Translations under genes and position numbers: made by a program
The notes under the pieces: model-generated
Seen by the model: the letters and a program-made list of their open reading frames with translations, nothing else
What the model was told of the DNA's origin: nothing
The model's database searches: none
Part shown: positions 1 through 6,202 of the stretch, in pieces
Numbering within the stretch: the stretch's first letter is position 1
How the letters are laid out: each line of letters opens with the position of its first letter
DNA from: Phyllobacteriaceae bacterium UBA1940
Lineage (GTDB): Bacteria; Pseudomonadota; Alphaproteobacteria; Rhizobiales; Rhizobiaceae
Reading direction: 5' to 3'
Assembly: GCA_002336975.1 (NCBI GenBank)
Contig: DDFA01000004.1
Coordinates: forward strand, 1 to 12,918
Length of the DNA: 12,918 nucleotides

Positions 1-1671
1 CAGTCGATCTATGGCTGGCGCGGGGCCGAGGTCGACAACATCCTGCGTTTCGAGAAGGATTTCCCCGGCGCCGCCGTCATCCGGCTGGAGCGCAACTACC
101 GTTCCACCGCCCATATTCTCGGCGCCGCCTCGCATCTGATCGCCCACAATGAGGGTCGGCTCGGCAAGACCCTGTTCACCGACCAGGCCGACCCCGACGA
201 TTCGAGGGTCCATGTGCACGCCGCCTGGGATTCGGAGGAGGAAGCGCGCGCCGTCGGCGAGGAGATCGAGCAGGCGCAGCGCCGCGGCCACAATCTCAAC
301 GACATGGCGATCCTGGTGCGCGCCTCCTTCCAGATGCGCGAGTTCGAGGACCGTTTCGTCACGCTCGGGCTGAACTACCGCGTCATCGGCGGCCCGCGCT
401 TCTACGAACGCCAGGAAATCCGCGACGCGCTCGCCTATTTCCGCGTCGTCGCGCAAGGGGCGGACGATCTCGCCTTCGAACGCATCGTCAACGTGCCCAA
501 GCGCGGCCTTGGCGAAGGCGCGGTGCGTCAGATCCACGACGCGGCGCGCGCGCTCGGCGCGCCGATGCTCGAGGCAGCGACGCGCCTGGCCGAGTCGGAC
601 GAGATGAAGCCAAAACCCCGCGCCGCGCTGCGCGAGCTGACCGCCAATTTCGGCCGCTGGCAGGACATGCTGGAGACCACGCCCCATACCGAGCTTGCCG
701 AGACCATTTTGGAGGAAAGCGGCTACACCGAGATGTGGAAGGCCGACAAATCCGCCGACGCGCCCGGCCGGCTGGAGAATTTGAAGGAACTGATCCGCTC
801 GATGGAGGATTACGAGTCGCTGCGCTCCTTCCTCGAACACGTCGCGCTGGTCATGGACGCCGACAAGAACGAAGGCCTCGACGCGGTGTCGATCATGACG
901 CTGCATTCCGCCAAGGGGCTCGAATTCGAGACCGTGTTCCTGCCCGGCTGGGAGGAAGGCCTGTTTCCCCACCAGCGCGCACTCGACGAGGGCGGCCGCT
1001 CGGGGCTCGAGGAGGAGCGCCGCCTCGCCTATGTCGGCGTCACCCGCGCCAAGAAGAACCTGCACATCTGGTTCGTCTCCAACCGCCGCATTCATGGCCT
1101 GTGGCAGTCGACCATTCCCTCGCGCTTCATCGACGAATTGCCGGAAGCCCATGTCGAGGTTGCCGAAGCGGGCAATTCCTATGGCGGTTATGGCGGCGGC
1201 TATGGCCGGCAAAATCCCTATGGCGCCTCGCGCTTCGACACGTTTTCCCCGGTTGCCCGGCGCGCCGACGCCGGTTCGCGCGGCGGGCCGGACGAGGGCT
1301 CGGGCCGCGGTGGCTCGTTTTCCAACGCCTACGCCACCCCCGGCTGGAAGCGCGCCCAGGCCAACCGCACCGAGGCCACCGACCGCAACTGGGGCTCGCG
1401 TTCGGGCCACGCGGTCGAGCGCATCGGCTATGGCGAGACCGATTCCGGCTATGGCGCCGGCCGCGGCTCGGTCAAGGGCCGTACCATCGAGGGCGAACTG
1501 GTGGCCAGGTCGGTGTCCGAGGCCCCCTCGCCCTTCAGCGTCGGCGACCGGGTGTTTCACCAAAAATTCGGCAATGGCAACGTGGCCGCCATCGAAGGCA
1601 ACAAGCTCACCATCGACTTCGACAAGGCCGGGCAGAAGCGGGTGCTGGACGGGTTCGTGACGGGGGTTTGA
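1..1671 (+). CDS. uvrD: UvrD/PcrA-family ATP-dependent DNA helicase II, 3' part
   Basis: This is a superfamily 1A 3'-to-5' DNA helicase of nucleotide excision and mismatch repair, acting in the cytoplasm. The frame is open from the first base, so the start, the Walker A and Walker B motifs and roughly the first third of the protein lie outside the window; 556 residues remain. Visible in order are motif III (QSIYGWRGA, codons 1-9), motif IV (LERNYRS, codons 29-35), motif V (TLHSAKGLEF, about nt 898-927) and motif VI (LAYVGVTRAKK, about nt 1024-1056). A low-complexity Gly/Tyr/Arg-rich stretch follows (about nt 1165-1500, including YGGYGGGYGRQNPYG). The last 45 residues (about nt 1534-1668, VGDRVFHQKFGNGNV) match the C-terminal Tudor-like domain of UvrD/PcrA, known to contact RNA polymerase. 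The gene ends in TGA with no clear intrinsic terminator; a cluster of palindromic repeats follows. Confidence 0.97.
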   Translation, partial: QSIYGWRGAEVDNILRFEKDFPGAAVIRLERNYRSTAHILGAASHLIAHNEGRLGKTLFTDQADPDDSRVHVHAAWDSEEEARAVGEEIEQAQRRGHNLNDMAILVRASFQMREFEDRFVTLGLNYRVIGGPRFYERQEIRDALAYFRVVAQGADDLAFERIVNVPKRGLGEGAVRQIHDAARALGAPMLEAATRLAESDEMKPKPRAALRELTANFGRWQDMLETTPHTELAETILEESGYTEMWKADKSADAPGRLENLKELIRSMEDYESLRSFLEHVALVMDADKNEGLDAVSIMTLHSAKGLEFETVFLPGWEEGLFPHQRALDEGGRSGLEEERRLAYVGVTRAKKNLHIWFVSNRRIHGLWQSTIPSRFIDELPEAHVEVAEAGNSYGGYGGGYGRQNPYGASRFDTFSPVARRADAGSRGGPDEGSGRGGSFSNAYATPGWKRAQANRTEATDRNWGSRSGHAVERIGYGETDSGYGAGRGSVKGRTIEGELVARSVSEAPSPFSVGDRVFHQKFGNGNVAAIEGNKLTIDFDKAGQKRVLDGFVTGV

Positions 1672-1685
1672 GGGAGAGCTCAAAC

Positions 1686-1770
1686 CATCGCCGGCCCTAT
1701 CTCCCCTCTGCAGGGCGGTTGGCGGCTGCGGCGATGCCGGCGCTATCTCCCCCCTTGCGGGGGAGATAGC
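1686..1770. repeat. Two degenerate repeat units, the second a 12-bp perfect hairpin
   Basis: Two related units begin with CCGG-C-CTATCTCCCC, at about 1691 and 1737, offset by 46 bases. The first ends CTGCAGGG and the second CTTGCGGGGG. The second unit forms a perfect 12-bp hairpin: GCTATCTCCCCC (1742-1753), loop CTTGC, GGGGGAGATAGC (1759-1770). An 8-bp inverted repeat, CATCGCCG (1686-1693) and CGGCGATG (1729-1736), encloses the first unit. The ATCTCCCC/GGGGAGAT stem recurs at 1984-2006 and 2073-2095. The hairpin starts 70 bases after the uvrD stop and could limit transcription, but no T-tract follows it, so I call it a dispersed repeat rather than a terminator. Confidence 0.7.
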
Positions 1771-1820
1771 GAAATCAGTCACTTAGCCAAAGCGAAGCGA
1801 CGCTAAGTGCTAGATTTCGC
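1769..1820. repeat. 19-nt-arm interrupted palindrome
   Basis: The left arm GCGAAATCAGTCACTTAGC (1769-1787) pairs with the right arm GCTAAGTGCTAGATTTCGC (1802-1820): two 8-bp perfect stems separated by a 3-nt internal mismatch. The 14-base loop contains the tandem AGCGA AGCGA. It abuts and slightly overlaps the preceding hairpin, giving a two-hairpin composite. I believe this unit recurs between genes in Mesorhizobium-type genomes, but that is memory and not something the window shows. Confidence 0.7.
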
Positions 1821-1863
1821 AAGAGAGGGGCTCGCGGCGTTCCAGCGTCTCCCACCAGTCGTC

Positions 1864-1893
1864 ATTGCGGGGCCGCGCAGCGGAACCCGGAAT
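1864..1893. repeat. Nested hairpin of RPE-like type
   Basis: The segment folds as an outer stem (ATT-G-CGGG, 1864-1871, with CCCG-G-AAT, 1886-1893, one G/G mismatch) around an inner CCGC-GCA-GCGG hairpin (1873-1883). The surrounding text, GTCATTGCGGGG then AACCCGGAATCCAG, resembles the short palindromic intergenic repeats common in Hyphomicrobiales. It does not share sequence with the ATCTCCCC hairpins on either side. Confidence 0.55.
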
Positions 1894-1955
1894 CCAGCGC
1901 CGTGAGCGTCGGGATCATCGCGCCCCCGCCCGTAGTCAACGTCGAGCCGGTTCTC

Positions 1956-2122
1956 CACCGACCCCCCCCCTGTCCTGCCGGACATCTCCCCCTCAAGGGG
2001 GGAGATTGGCAGCTCCGACATTGCCGCCAGTTCTGAAACGTTGGCGATTGGCGAAAGCCGAAATGACAGCCAATCTCCCCCCTTGAGGGGGAGATGTCCG
2101 GCAGGACAGAGGGGGGTCGGTG
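1956..2122. repeat. 167-bp long inverted repeat with a hairpin inside each arm
   Basis: The left arm 1956-2010 (55 nt) and right arm 2069-2122 (54 nt) are near-perfect reverse complements. They differ only where the left arm has a run of nine C (1962-1970) and the right arm reads CCCCCCTC on the same strand, that is one indel and one substitution. Each arm holds its own hairpin: ATCTCCCCC with GGGGGAGAT around a 5-nt loop (1984-2006 and 2073-2095). The 58-base spacer (2011-2068) contains a 5-bp hairpin (one T·G pair) capped by a GAAA tetraloop (2048-2061). No flanking target-site duplication is visible (left flank TTCTC, right flank AAGAA), and there is no ORF inside. It is probably two inverted copies of one dispersed repeat; a non-autonomous mobile element is possible but unproven. 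Confidence 0.8.
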
Positions 2123-2534
2123 AAGAATGAAGCTCGACTTTTCAACCGCTTGACCGACGGCGACAACTTCCCCCCAAATCAATCCCACACCTCTCATCCG
2201 CCACTATCCTTTCCCTCGCAGTCTGCTGCGGGATCGGATGTGCACACCGGACATCCATGCAGATGTGGCGCTGGAGGGGAGCGGGTCGGTTCCGCAAGCC
2301 TTCAGCCTTGGCTGGCGGGCGCCGGGAGCCGTGGGACAAGAAATGTCCTTCGGCCAGGAAACCTCCGAGGTCAAACGCCTGCTGGGCGCATGGTCTGCGC
2401 ACTCAAATAGCAAATCAGGAAAGCCCAGACATACGTCCGGCTCTCCCGACTTCCCGAAAAGAAAGCGTTCTTTGAAGTACCAGAATCGACCAGCCCGACG
2501 CCGCCGGGCGTTTTGGCGCGTCCGGAAGCCAGAC
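2123..2534. other. Intergenic stretch with no supported gene
   Basis: Several overlapping open frames exist on both strands, but none has a plausible ribosome binding site, a recognisable domain or a family-like composition. A short dyad GGATGT (2236-2241) with ACATCC (2251-2256) is visible. On the minus strand the downstream end of this stretch would be the 3' flank of the L,D-transpeptidase. The base composition is less uniformly GC-rich than in the genes (for example around 2400-2480), which fits spacer or decayed sequence. I see no tRNA, small-RNA or transposon signature. Confidence 0.5.
2493..2514 (+). terminator. Candidate hairpin followed by TTTT, plus orientation
   Basis: GCCCG (2493-2497) and CGGGC (2505-2509) can form a 5-bp stem with a 7-nt loop, followed by G and TTTT (2511-2514) on the plus strand. 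It would stop plus-strand transcription before it runs into the convergent L,D-transpeptidase gene. The nearest plus-strand gene, uvrD, ends more than 800 bases upstream, and the stem is short, so the call is weak. Confidence 0.3.
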
Positions 2535-3320
2535 CTATTGCAGTTTTTCCGCGCCCTCCGGCACCCCGGCGTCGATCGCTTCGGTCGTCGGCTTGCCCGA
2601 CCCGACCGAGCCGGCGTTCGCGCCGAGATACATCGAGTGGCGCACATGCACCGTCACCTGCCCGCTGACCCGACTGTAGAGGTCGATCACGTCCTGGTTG
2701 ATCATCCTCAGACACCCCGACGAGGCGTTCTTGCCGATCGAGTTCCATTCCGGCGTGCCGTGAATGCGGTACATCGTGTCCTGGCCGTTCTTGAACAGAT
2801 AGATCGCCCGCGCGCCGAGCGGGCTTTGCGGCCCCGGCGGCATGCCCTCGGCATATTTCGCCAGTTCCGGCTTGCGCTTGATCATTTCGGGCGGTGGCGT
2901 CCACACCGGCCACGTCTTCTTGTATTGCGCGGTGGCGCTGCCGGTCCATTCGAACCCGGCCTTGCCCAGGCTGACCCCGTAGCGCAACGCCTTGCGGTCA
3001 GGCAGCACCAGATAAAGGTAATGCGTCGACGTATCGATGACGATGGTTCCAGGCTGCTCGAAGGTCGGATCGATCACCACCTGGCGCACGAACCTCCTGT
3101 CCAGTCTGTCGACCGGAATCGCCGGCAACGCGTGACCGCCATCGGTCGTCGCCGCATACATCGAGGCGGGCGACCCCAACCGCATGACGTCGTTTTGCGT
3201 CTGCGCCGCAGCATCGGCAACAAGGCCTCCGCCAAGCGTCAGCCCGCCAGCGGCCGCCGCGGCCCCGCCCAGAAAGCCGCGCCGGCTGACGCGAACGCAG
3301 TTCAAGGGAGATCGCGACAT
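2535..3320 (-). CDS. Tat-exported L,D-transpeptidase (YkuD domain)
   Basis: This is predicted to form or remodel 3-3 peptidoglycan cross-links or to attach proteins to peptidoglycan in the periplasm. The 261-aa product begins with a twin-arginine signal (VSRRGFLGG at residues 11-19, then an Ala/Gly-rich segment and ADAAAQ near 36-40). The YkuD catalytic domain spans about residues 85-230 and has the diagnostic His187 (YRIHG) and SSGCLRM with catalytic Cys203 and Arg205. The tail after residue 232 is short and low in complexity. Two ATGs are adjacent: I chose the second (3320) because GGAGG at 3325-3329 lies 4 bases from it but only 1 base from the first (3323). The gene is divergent from the CPBP protease gene. 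The fold and active site are certain; the exact substrate is not. Confidence 0.93.
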   Translation of the reverse strand: MSRSPLNCVRVSRRGFLGGAAAAAGGLTLGGGLVADAAAQTQNDVMRLGSPASMYAATTDGGHALPAIPVDRLDRRFVRQVVIDPTFEQPGTIVIDTSTHYLYLVLPDRKALRYGVSLGKAGFEWTGSATAQYKKTWPVWTPPPEMIKRKPELAKYAEGMPPGPQSPLGARAIYLFKNGQDTMYRIHGTPEWNSIGKNASSGCLRMINQDVIDLYSRVSGQVTVHVRHSMYLGANAGSVGSGKPTTEAIDAGVPEGAEKLQ

Positions 3321-3486
3321 CATTCCTCCGCCAGGTTTGCGGGCGGGCTCGTCACGCGCCCGCCAGCCATGTCTCCCAGATATCAGATTTCGGAAAAACC
3401 TGAAACGTCGTCTGGACAGATCGCCGTCGGCAGGCGAGTCTCCAGCCGGTCGATTTTTCAAGCGATCAACGACACCGGGCACAACC
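3321..3486. promoter_or_regulatory. Divergent intergenic region, L,D-transpeptidase and CPBP gene
   Basis: These 166 bases separate two divergent starts and must hold both promoters. Visible elements are a strong ribosome binding site for the transpeptidase (minus-strand GGAGG, 3325-3329) and a perfect 7-bp GC hairpin in its likely leader, GGCGGGC (3342-3348) with GCCCGCC (3358-3364) and a 9-nt loop, ending 12 bases before the ribosome binding site. An AT-richer block with AGATATCAGAT lies around 3379-3390. I could not settle on a -35/-10 pair for either side. Confidence 0.45.
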
Positions 3487-4377
3487 ATGCGTTACATCCG
3501 TTTCTTTGTCTTCCTTGTCACGCTCGCCCTGCTGCTTGTCGCGGTAGAAGGCGCATTGCGCTTGGTCGGCGCGCCGATCTCGATGCGCGATTCGCGCGGC
3601 GTCGGCCAGGTGCTGATGCTGACATTGGCCTTCCTGTGGATTCTGGGGTTCATCAGATATGTCGCCCACATCGGTTCGATCGACTTCCTGTTGCACTATG
3701 TGAAGCACTGGCGGCGCGCGCTGTCCGGTTTTCTCGCCATGGCCGGGACCACGCTTGGCCTCGCGGCGGCCGTCTTCGGTCTGTTCGTCGCGCTTGGCTG
3801 GGCGATCTGGTCGGCGGAGCACTGGGCGGCGCTCGACATGCGCATCCTCGCGAAGACCGTCGGGGCGCTGCTGGCGGCGCTGGTGCTGGCCACGACCGAG
3901 GAACTGATCTTTCGCGCCACCTTCCTGCGCTATCTGCGCGACAGCCTGTCGCCCGGCCCCACCATCGCCGCCATCCTGGCGTCGTCGGCGGTGTTTTCCG
4001 TCTCGCACCTGATCGCGCTGCGCGAAGCAGGCGCTCCGTTTCTCCCCTTGCTCACCGGCCTGTTCCTGCTCGGCGTGCTGCTGGCGACCACCTACGTCGT
4101 CACCGGCTCCATCGCCTGCTCGATCGGCCTGCACTTCGGCTTGCTCGGCTTCAAGGTCATCCTGCGCGAGACCGATATCGGCTCGTTTGGCGGCGACGTG
4201 CGCGCCGGACCGGATTTTTTCGTCATGATGGCGCTGCTGACGATCATCGTCGTGCTCTACCGCAAGCGGCTGTGGGCGCGGTTCTCGATCGAGCCGGCGG
4301 CCCTGCTCGACGACGACATCAAGGCGAAGCGCATTTCATCGTTCGAGCCGGGCAAGGCGGCGGCAGACCGGGGCTAG
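3487..4377 (+). CDS. CPBP-family intramembrane metalloprotease
   Basis: The product has 296 residues and several hydrophobic segments (about 5-25, 42-60, 82-107, 122-137, 158-176, 185-207, 244-258), as expected of a CPBP (ABI, Rce1-like) membrane protease. The family motifs are visible: motif 1 EExxxR as TEELIFR (Glu138, Glu139, Arg143), motif 2 as FSVSH (His174) and a further His216 in GLHFG. Family members are glutamate/metal-dependent proteases of the membrane; bacterial substrates are mostly unknown, and I do not assign one. The start is the ATG at 3487, where the first hydrophobic segment begins; frame continuation upstream overlaps the divergent gene and lacks hydrophobic character. The C-terminal 40 residues are hydrophilic. 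The stop codon shares the palindrome CTAG with the stop of the convergent acyltransferase gene. Confidence 0.88.
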   Translation: MRYIRFFVFLVTLALLLVAVEGALRLVGAPISMRDSRGVGQVLMLTLAFLWILGFIRYVAHIGSIDFLLHYVKHWRRALSGFLAMAGTTLGLAAAVFGLFVALGWAIWSAEHWAALDMRILAKTVGALLAALVLATTEELIFRATFLRYLRDSLSPGPTIAAILASSAVFSVSHLIALREAGAPFLPLLTGLFLLGVLLATTYVVTGSIACSIGLHFGLLGFKVILRETDIGSFGGDVRAGPDFFVMMALLTIIVVLYRKRLWARFSIEPAALLDDDIKAKRISSFEPGKAAADRG

Positions 4378-5000
4378 GCCGTCTCCCATTTGTCGAGAAA
4401 CGCCCCGATCTCGAGCCGCTGCATATCGGGCAGCGCCTCGAACAGTTTTTCGCGCGGCCAGTCCCACCAGCATAGCCGTTCGAGCCGGGTCGCGGTCGCC
4501 TCGTCGAAACGGTGACGCAGCGGCCTCGCCGGCGCGCCGGCGACGATGGTGTAAGGGGCGACGTCGCGCGTCACCACCGCGCTGGCGCCCACCGCCGCGC
4601 CATTGCCGATGCTGACGCCCGGCATCAGCACCGCGCCATGGCCGATCCACACATCGTGCCCGATCCTGACGCGCTTGCCGGCGCGGCGCGCCCGAAACTC
4701 CTGGTCGACGCCCAGATAGCGGAAATATTCGTTCGGCCGGTAACAGATCTTGTGCTGCGTCGGCCGCTCAAGCGGGTGCTCCAGCGCGTTGATCCGGCAA
4801 TTGGCGGCGATCGAGCAGAATTTTCCGATGTCGGCGTAGATCGCCTCGCCATGCCGCTCGAAATAGCTGTAGTCGCCCACCGTCACGTCGCGCAGGATCG
4901 TCCGCTCGCCGACAATGACGAAACGCCCCAGCCGGCAGCCTTTCAGTTCGGCGGTCGGGTGGATGCGCGGTTCGTCGGACAGGAAACGATCGTCGGCCAT
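4374..5000 (-). CDS. Left-handed beta-helix (hexapeptide repeat) acyltransferase
   Basis: The product has 208 residues. It opens with LSDEPRIHPTAEL and contains two blocks of hexapeptide repeats (about residues 12-70 and 111-157, for example IGHDVWIGHGAVLMPGVSIG), followed by the terminal VAGAPARPLR characteristic of xenobiotic/serine acetyltransferase-like proteins. His75 (NALEHP) lies where the catalytic His of xenobiotic acetyltransferases sits. The DYSYFERHGEAIYADIGKFC segment and the C-terminal WWDWP match the subfamily often annotated as phosphonate-metabolism or chloramphenicol-acetyltransferase-like. No phn genes are in the window, so the acceptor substrate is open. No clear Shine-Dalgarno precedes the ATG. 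It is the last gene after cytochrome b561 and creA on this strand, 36 bases after creA, so co-transcription is plausible. Confidence 0.88.
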   Translation of the reverse strand: MADDRFLSDEPRIHPTAELKGCRLGRFVIVGERTILRDVTVGDYSYFERHGEAIYADIGKFCSIAANCRINALEHPLERPTQHKICYRPNEYFRYLGVDQEFRARRAGKRVRIGHDVWIGHGAVLMPGVSIGNGAAVGASAVVTRDVAPYTIVAGAPARPLRHRFDEATATRLERLCWWDWPREKLFEALPDMQRLEIGAFLDKWETA

Positions 5001-5036
5001 CGCCGACGATTACGGGTCAGGCCCGCGCAGTGCAAG

Positions 5037-5516
5037 CTATTGCGGCTTACCCTTCGTCCAGGTCACCTGCTGGCCGAACAGCGGGATCGAGGTCAGCGAC
5101 ATTTTTGCCGAACCGTTCTGCACCTGGCGGCTGTGCGACAGATACAAGAGCGTGTCGTTGGTCTTGTCGTAGATCCGGTTCACGATCCGCTCTTTCCAGA
5201 TCAGGCTGATGCCCTGGTTGAACACTTCCTCGCCGTCCTTCGACAGGTCGATGTCGGAAATGGTGATCGGCCCGGTCTGCTTGCATTCGATCGAACTGTC
5301 GGACGGGTCCTCGAACCAGTTGCCCTTTTGCAGACGGTCGATCACGCCGCGGTCGAAATAGGAGACATGGCAGGTCACGCCCTGGACCTTGGGGTCCTTG
5401 AACGCTTCGATGTAGATGTCGTTGCCGAGCCAGTCGACGCCGACCTCGCCGACAACTTGCGCGGACGCCGTTCCGGCGACGAACGACAGGGCGAGCGCGG
5501 CGGCGATGCGTTTCAT
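5037..5516 (-). CDS. creA: CreA family periplasmic protein
   Basis: The 159-residue product has a Sec signal peptide (MKRIAAALAL... cleaved after ASA, residue 19) and the conserved CreA body: VGEVGVDWLGNDI, an AFKDPKV segment, GVTCHVSYFDRG and IECKQTGPI. The two cysteines, Cys49 and Cys78, are likely to form a disulfide in the periplasm. CreA is widespread in Proteobacteria and its biochemical function is unknown; in E. coli it sits next to the CreBCD regulatory genes, none of which are here. The start at 5516 is supported by AAGGAG seven bases upstream; a longer frame to 5549 would add a basic stretch before the signal peptide. It lies 69 bases after the cytochrome b561 stop and 36 bases before the acyltransferase start. 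Confidence 0.93.
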   Translation of the reverse strand: MKRIAAALALSFVAGTASAQVVGEVGVDWLGNDIYIEAFKDPKVQGVTCHVSYFDRGVIDRLQKGNWFEDPSDSSIECKQTGPITISDIDLSKDGEEVFNQGISLIWKERIVNRIYDKTNDTLLYLSHSRQVQNGSAKMSLTSIPLFGQQVTWTKGKPQ

Positions 5517-5585
5517 GTTGCGGCTCCTTCGGGTCCGGCTATCGCGCAATCACATAGGATGCGGCCCGGACGCCGGCAAGTGGCG

Positions 5586-6089
5586 TCAAGCCTGTGGTTT
5601 CAACATCCGCCGCAGCACATCGGTCTTGGCGATGAAATGTTCGTAGAGGGCGCCGAGCGCGTGCAGGATCGCAACCCAGAACAGCACTTCCGCGCCCAGC
5701 CCGTGCACCGGCGCGGCCACGCCGACGCCCCCAAGCCAGGCCGCCGCGCCGCCGATCGGCAGGCCGAGGATCAGCACATAGAGCAGCACATGCGTCACAT
5801 TCGAGATCATCGCGATCGGCGCCGGGACCGTCGTCGGAGCCGCGGGCGCGCCGCGGGTAAAGCGCAGGAAAAGCCGGATCAGCGCCAGCGCCAGCACGGC
5901 GAAGCCGGCGGCGGCGTGCAGGTTCGCCCCAAGCGCGGCGTCGGCGGGAACGGCCTGGCCGTCGCGCACCGCGTCCCACGCCTTTTCCATGGCGTCATGC
6001 GCCAGGAACTGGAAGATGATCAGTACGACGACCGCCCAGTGGAGAACGATCTGGGCGAGTGAATATCCGGAAGGCTGGGCGCGACTCAT
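5586..6089 (-). CDS. Cytochrome b561 family membrane protein
   Basis: This 167-residue protein has four hydrophobic helices (about residues 10-30, 56-76, 93-115, 130-150), the arrangement of bacterial di-heme b561 proteins, which move electrons between quinones and other carriers in the inner membrane. Candidate heme ligands are His17 (LHW), His58 (NLHAA), His143 and His151 (ILHALGALYEHF). The opening YSLAQIVLHW matches the family start. The ATG at 6089 has GAGG six bases upstream; a frame extension to 6116 adds nine residues without a better site. It is the first of three co-directional genes and is divergent from the SCO1-type gene cluster, which suggests shared redox regulation, though that is inference. 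Confidence 0.92.
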   Translation of the reverse strand: MSRAQPSGYSLAQIVLHWAVVVLIIFQFLAHDAMEKAWDAVRDGQAVPADAALGANLHAAAGFAVLALALIRLFLRFTRGAPAAPTTVPAPIAMISNVTHVLLYVLILGLPIGGAAAWLGGVGVAAPVHGLGAEVLFWVAILHALGALYEHFIAKTDVLRRMLKPQA

Positions 6090-6127
6090 GGCAAACCTCG
6101 TTATGTCTCCGAACACTTACCTAGCGG

Positions 6128-6157
6128 CCGGACATCGACAATAGGCTTGATGTCCGG
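6128..6157. promoter_or_regulatory. 9-bp inverted repeat between divergent b561 and SCO1 clusters
   Basis: CCGGACATC (6128-6136) and GATGTCCGG (6149-6157) are perfect reverse complements with a 12-nt spacer. The site lies 38 bases upstream of the cytochrome b561 start and 45 bases upstream of the small ORF start at 6203, where an operator serving both directions could sit. On the plus strand it is followed by a T-rich run, so a hairpin-terminator reading is also possible, but no plus-strand gene lies upstream to be terminated. A weak -10-like TTATAT (6188-6193) lies downstream and would leave the 6203 ATG with a very short leader. Confidence 0.45.
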
Positions 6158-6202
6158 TTTGTGACTTTTGTTCGGCCACGCGGCGCGTTATATGCTGCGC
6201 CG

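Noticed and set aside
1742..1770. Intrinsic terminator of uvrD
   Set aside because: The 12-bp stem is strong, but GAAATCAG follows it instead of a T-tract, and the same stem recurs elsewhere in the spacer as a repeat.
1742..2122. CRISPR array
   Set aside because: The repeated hairpins differ in length, orientation and spacing, there are no regular unique spacers, and no cas genes are present.
2238..4475. A 745-residue open frame on the plus strand
   Set aside because: It runs antisense through the L,D-transpeptidase gene and out of frame through the CPBP gene. Its product is arginine/histidine-rich with no domain, as expected of a shadow frame in high-GC DNA.
4512..6062. A 516-residue open frame on the plus strand
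   Set aside because: It lies antisense to three recognised genes (acyltransferase, creA, cytochrome b561) and has the Arg/Asp/His-rich composition of a shadow frame.
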